Below, piece by piece: positions 60,881-64,000 of a stretch of 64,000 nt of DNA (position 1 is the stretch's first letter; every line of letters starts with the position of its first letter). The notes beneath the pieces are model-generated. The model was not told where the DNA came from and ran no database searches. It was given only the letters and a program-made list of their open reading frames with translations. The DNA comes from Anticarsia gemmatalis. Lineage: Eukaryota; Arthropoda; Insecta; Lepidoptera; Erebidae. A program made the position numbers and the translations under genes. The stretch lies in the NCBI RefSeq assembly GCF_050436995.1, contig NC_134767.1, positions 2,976,001 to 3,040,000 on the forward strand. The letters run 5' to 3'.

Positions 60881-62115
60881 ACGTTGTGTTGATGTATTAG
60901 TTACAAATATAAACTATTGAGTATTCTAGAATTTACGTTGTTTTATCTCTACCCACCCTCAAGGCTACACCTATACCTCTATGTATTGATTAGCATTTAT
61001 AGCTAAGGCGAAATGATCTGAATCAAATGTTGTTTATTAGTTTTCCTCAAAGAACTGGAGGACTACCAAACATGTAGGGCTTAATTATAATTTAAAAATA
61101 CTAGTTAAAGTTCTGTAAAAGTTTTGATAGTGAGCATTAAAAAGAATAAATCCATTGACGCTTTATTTTACACGTGTATTTCAAACCAAGCAACGAACGC
61201 GGCAGTGGAACTAAATAAAGTTTATTACGTCGCATTTATGTCAATTAACGTTAACATGCCACGTGTGAGCCGTAATCTTGAAGGGTTAAATCAATAAGAC
61301 TTAAAGTACGAAGCTTCAAATTTCATGTAATTTGTATTTCATGGTGTTATTATTGTGTGGTAAAAATAAACATCTACACGTTCTTGTATGGTTATATGGT
61401 GGGGTATTTAAAATTATATCTCTTATAATAATTATTAGCATTATCTTAACAACTTTCTCACTTAGATTATTCACCTGTAATTTTACGACTCACAGTATTG
61501 TATACATACTGTACACATGCCGTATAATTATAATTGTTTTCTCGTATAAGATTTAGAAAAAAAAATTGAAATGATTGCCAAAAATTAAACAATACCTGGG
61601 ACATCTACGTATTTGTGGACAACGCAATTATTTGATTCGTTTATGAATCGAATTTTAGACCTCCATACTCTGGAAATGCGTAACTACTGCGCCAGGATAT
61701 TTTTATGATCAGATTAAATTACGTACGTACTACAAGCAGCTAAGTAAAAAAATACAATACAAATAAAACGTTGTTAGTATTCTGTTGTACTCAGTTATAC
61801 ACTACAATTTAAAACCAACAGTTTCAAACATAAAATTCTATCTAGCAATTTCAAGTAATAAAAATAGATAACAAACTCTTACCTAACGTAACCCAACAAC
61901 TACATCCAACAAACTATCCAACCGAGCACAGCCAACACAACTAACGCAACGCTATCGAAACAGGAAAACTATTAGCGGAAACGATTAGGTTCAATAAAAT
62001 CCCACCACAAATGCGTTAAAGGAATTTGTACACCGAATGGACTTTTTTCGATTTGTGAAATAAATAGACCGGAAGGTTTTACAGTGGTTCCCAAATTTAG
62101 TACGTTTTTAAGGAC
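60881..62115. other. Gene-free stretch
   Basis: A reverse SINE-like fragment lies at about 61604-61700. No exon supported. Confidence 0.35.
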
Positions 62116-62279
62116 CTGTAGCGCGACACTCTACTGTCGGTACTTACTGTCGAGTATAGAGAGTTTAACATTTAAAATGTATTGCCAAAATAGTTCTTAC
62201 GGATACAGATTTTCGTTTGCATTTTTTCGATTGTTAGCCGATTGTCGGTATTCAAAAGTAGTAGAGGATTGAGCTACTG
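62116..62279. repeat. MITE-like repeat copy
   Basis: Left end TGTAGCGCGACACTCTACTG, right end GTAGTAGAGGATTGAGCTAC, and CCGATTGTCGG inside. The right end is the reverse of the left end at 161-171. Confidence 0.5.
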
Positions 62280-62971
62280 TGTATACGTAATTCACAACTA
62301 GTGTATGTCATATTGATAGTCACTGTTCAGTACATTGATGCTTTGACGTTACGAATAAATTACTACAATCTAAGGGAGAAAACAATGTACAGAATAGTGG
62401 CTTTCAAATGTTTGTCAACTGAGAAACGTGATAGCCACCTTGTGTAATTTTCCTTGGCATAGTGTTTGTTATGACATTGAGTTTAAAAAAAATGTCGGGG
62501 CAAAGGCGTGATTTTTCGATATTTTAAATGTAAATGAATAGTTATAGATGTATTTAATAAACTTCTTTCTTTTTGTTCTTTAAAGCCTATTATAGCTTAC
62601 GGGTATCAGTGATCAGATTAATTGCAATATTGTCACGATTTCAACGAATATTTTGTATAGTTATTAAAATCTGCGTAACACCCAACTGGCCATCAAAAAT
62701 CCCCATTTTTAACATAAAAATGCACTACACAATTTTTCATTCTGCCGACACATCACCATGGTTTCATCGCAAAAATATAAAACATTTTTATTTCATTCTC
62801 TCCAAGGATTACCGTGGGATGAAAAATTTTTGTCTCACTCCCTCGAGACCGGTGTCATTGAATAGGACTGTTAATATTGTTCGCGTTTTTTGTTTCTATG
62901 TGCCGCTGTGTTCCTGTTTCGAAAGACTGGGTACATTTTACTTGTTAAAAGCGATTTTCTTATACTGTTGG

Positions 62972-63290
62972 TCAAGCTACTGATTTAGATAGATATAGAC
63001 ATATTATTATATTTATTGCATCATAAAAACTGTGTACATAAGTTTTTATATCATAGCCCGTACTGTCCCATTGCTGGGCAAAGGCCTCCCCCATTTTCTT
63101 CCAGTCCTCTCTATCTCCTGCTATTCGTGTCCAATTAATATTAAAGGCATCTAGATCGTCACGCCAGCGCTTCTTGGGTCTGCCCCGACGGCGACGTCCC
63201 TCTGTAGGCACCCATTGCGTGCCGATCCGTGCCCATCTTTCTGGGTGCATGCAGCTGACGTGACCCGCCCACTCCCATTTAAGTACATTA
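62972..63290 (-). pseudogene. Non-LTR retrotransposon, C-terminal end of reverse transcriptase ORF
   Basis: The - strand frame reads EWAGHVSCMHPERWARIG, then GRPKKRWRDDLDAFN, AGDREDWKKMGEAFAQQWD. This is the characteristic C-terminal tail of an endonuclease/reverse-transcriptase polyprotein of RTE-like insect LINEs. The catalytic domains lie upstream on the - strand and are missing; the element is 5'-truncated at about 63290. The end of the frame runs into AT-rich sequence, so the true stop is unclear. The same GCTGGGCAAAGGCCTCC stretch explains the many short LINE scraps elsewhere in the window. Confidence 0.75.
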
Positions 63291-63318
63291 AGTACATAAG
63301 TTGTTACAATATAATCCT

Positions 63319-63490
63319 ACTACTATTATAAATGCGAAAGTTTGTGAGAATGTATGTATGTATGTATGTATGGATGTTTGTTACTCTTTCACGCAAATAC
63401 TACAGAACCGATTACAATGAAATTTGGTATATAGGTAGCTGAAGACTTAGAATATCACATAGGCTACTTTTTATCTCGGACAAGATATTA
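63319..63490 (+). mobile_element. Helitron (second family), 5' part
   Basis: CTATTATAAATGCGAAAGTTTG start, a (TATG)n run at 63348-63372, GTTACTCTTTCACGCAAATAC, ATGAAATTTGGTA. Colinear with 6238-6400; the CTAG end is missing. Confidence 0.55.
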
Positions 63491-64000
63491 TAGCCTGCGA
63501 GAGCTATAATGATTTGTAAAAAATGCTCGACAAGTTTAAGATCCACTGACTTTTTGAAAAAGCCTGTGAATGGTCGTATTCATGACTGCAGTAATTATCG
63601 GCTTAAAAACCGAACCACTTTATCTTATTTAAATTAATCTTGTTGGCTTTGTTTCTTTGTAAACGTGGATTGCAATTCAGTAGATTTTTTATGATATTAT
63701 TATATTTTTGATGGGTAGTTCTGTAATTTGAAACATCCGGAAAATCATATTTTCAGCAAATATCTTTCGTGGATGGATATTAAGAAGAAACAAACCACCC
63801 AGCAGTGGGACACGGAAATAGGCTAAATATGTATATTAAATTTTAGGACAATAACGACAATTGTGTCTATCTACCGATAACTTTGCATTAAATGATAATA
63901 TGCTTCATAAACCAGTAGATAACTATTACGTTTTTTTATATTCTTTAATCATACTCTCTTACATAAACTAACTTTATCACCATAACCTTAATTAAATACG

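Noticed and set aside
62573..62983. 136-codon frame on the + strand
   Set aside because: Residue make-up is that of translated AT-rich DNA; no conserved motif recognised.

Overview
The window reads as nuclear DNA from a moth or butterfly (Lepidoptera), probably a noctuoid moth. The reasons are AT-rich sequence, short exons with GT-AG introns, UDP-glycosyltransferases of the insect UGT33-like type in a tandem cluster, a trypsin-like digestive protease, and a dense load of lepidopteran-style Helitrons, tRNA-derived SINEs, LINE tails and MITEs. No prokaryotic features are present. Species and family-level assignments come from recognition only; no search was run.

Layout: (1) 1-1.5 kb holds the last two exons of a UGT gene on the + strand, entering from the left edge. 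(2) 1.5-10.5 kb is repeat-filled spacer ending in a 3.2-kb Helitron (7305-10534) with a broken helicase gene and a duplicated 3' end. (3) 10.6-16.6 kb holds two complete four-exon UGT genes in tandem on the - strand (516 and 513 codons), convergent with the first UGT. (4) 19.4-23.0 kb holds a complete five-exon trypsin-like serine protease on the - strand (264 aa) with a TATA box. (5) 23-64 kb has no gene I can support. It holds scattered mobile-element remnants: a PIF/Harbinger deletion derivative with its TAA target duplication, mariner and hAT MITEs, foldback elements, several SINE types, LINE 3' tails, and a nearly perfect 192-bp inverted repeat.

How the genes relate: the three UGTs share the same splice phases and the same length of exon 3 (220 nt) wherever it can be seen. 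They are recent paralogues that would sit in the ER membrane and conjugate small lipophilic compounds such as plant toxins and pigments. The protease is a secreted gut-type trypsin. Both classes fit a herbivorous larva, but nothing shows that they are co-regulated.

Most notable: the Helitron's tandem 3'-end structure and its insertion directly beside the poly(A) signal of a UGT gene; the long hairpin at 28.66-29.14 kb; unusually strong nucleotide conservation of the last UGT exon, suggesting gene conversion; and the exactly delimited Harbinger derivative that still carries the start of its transposase.
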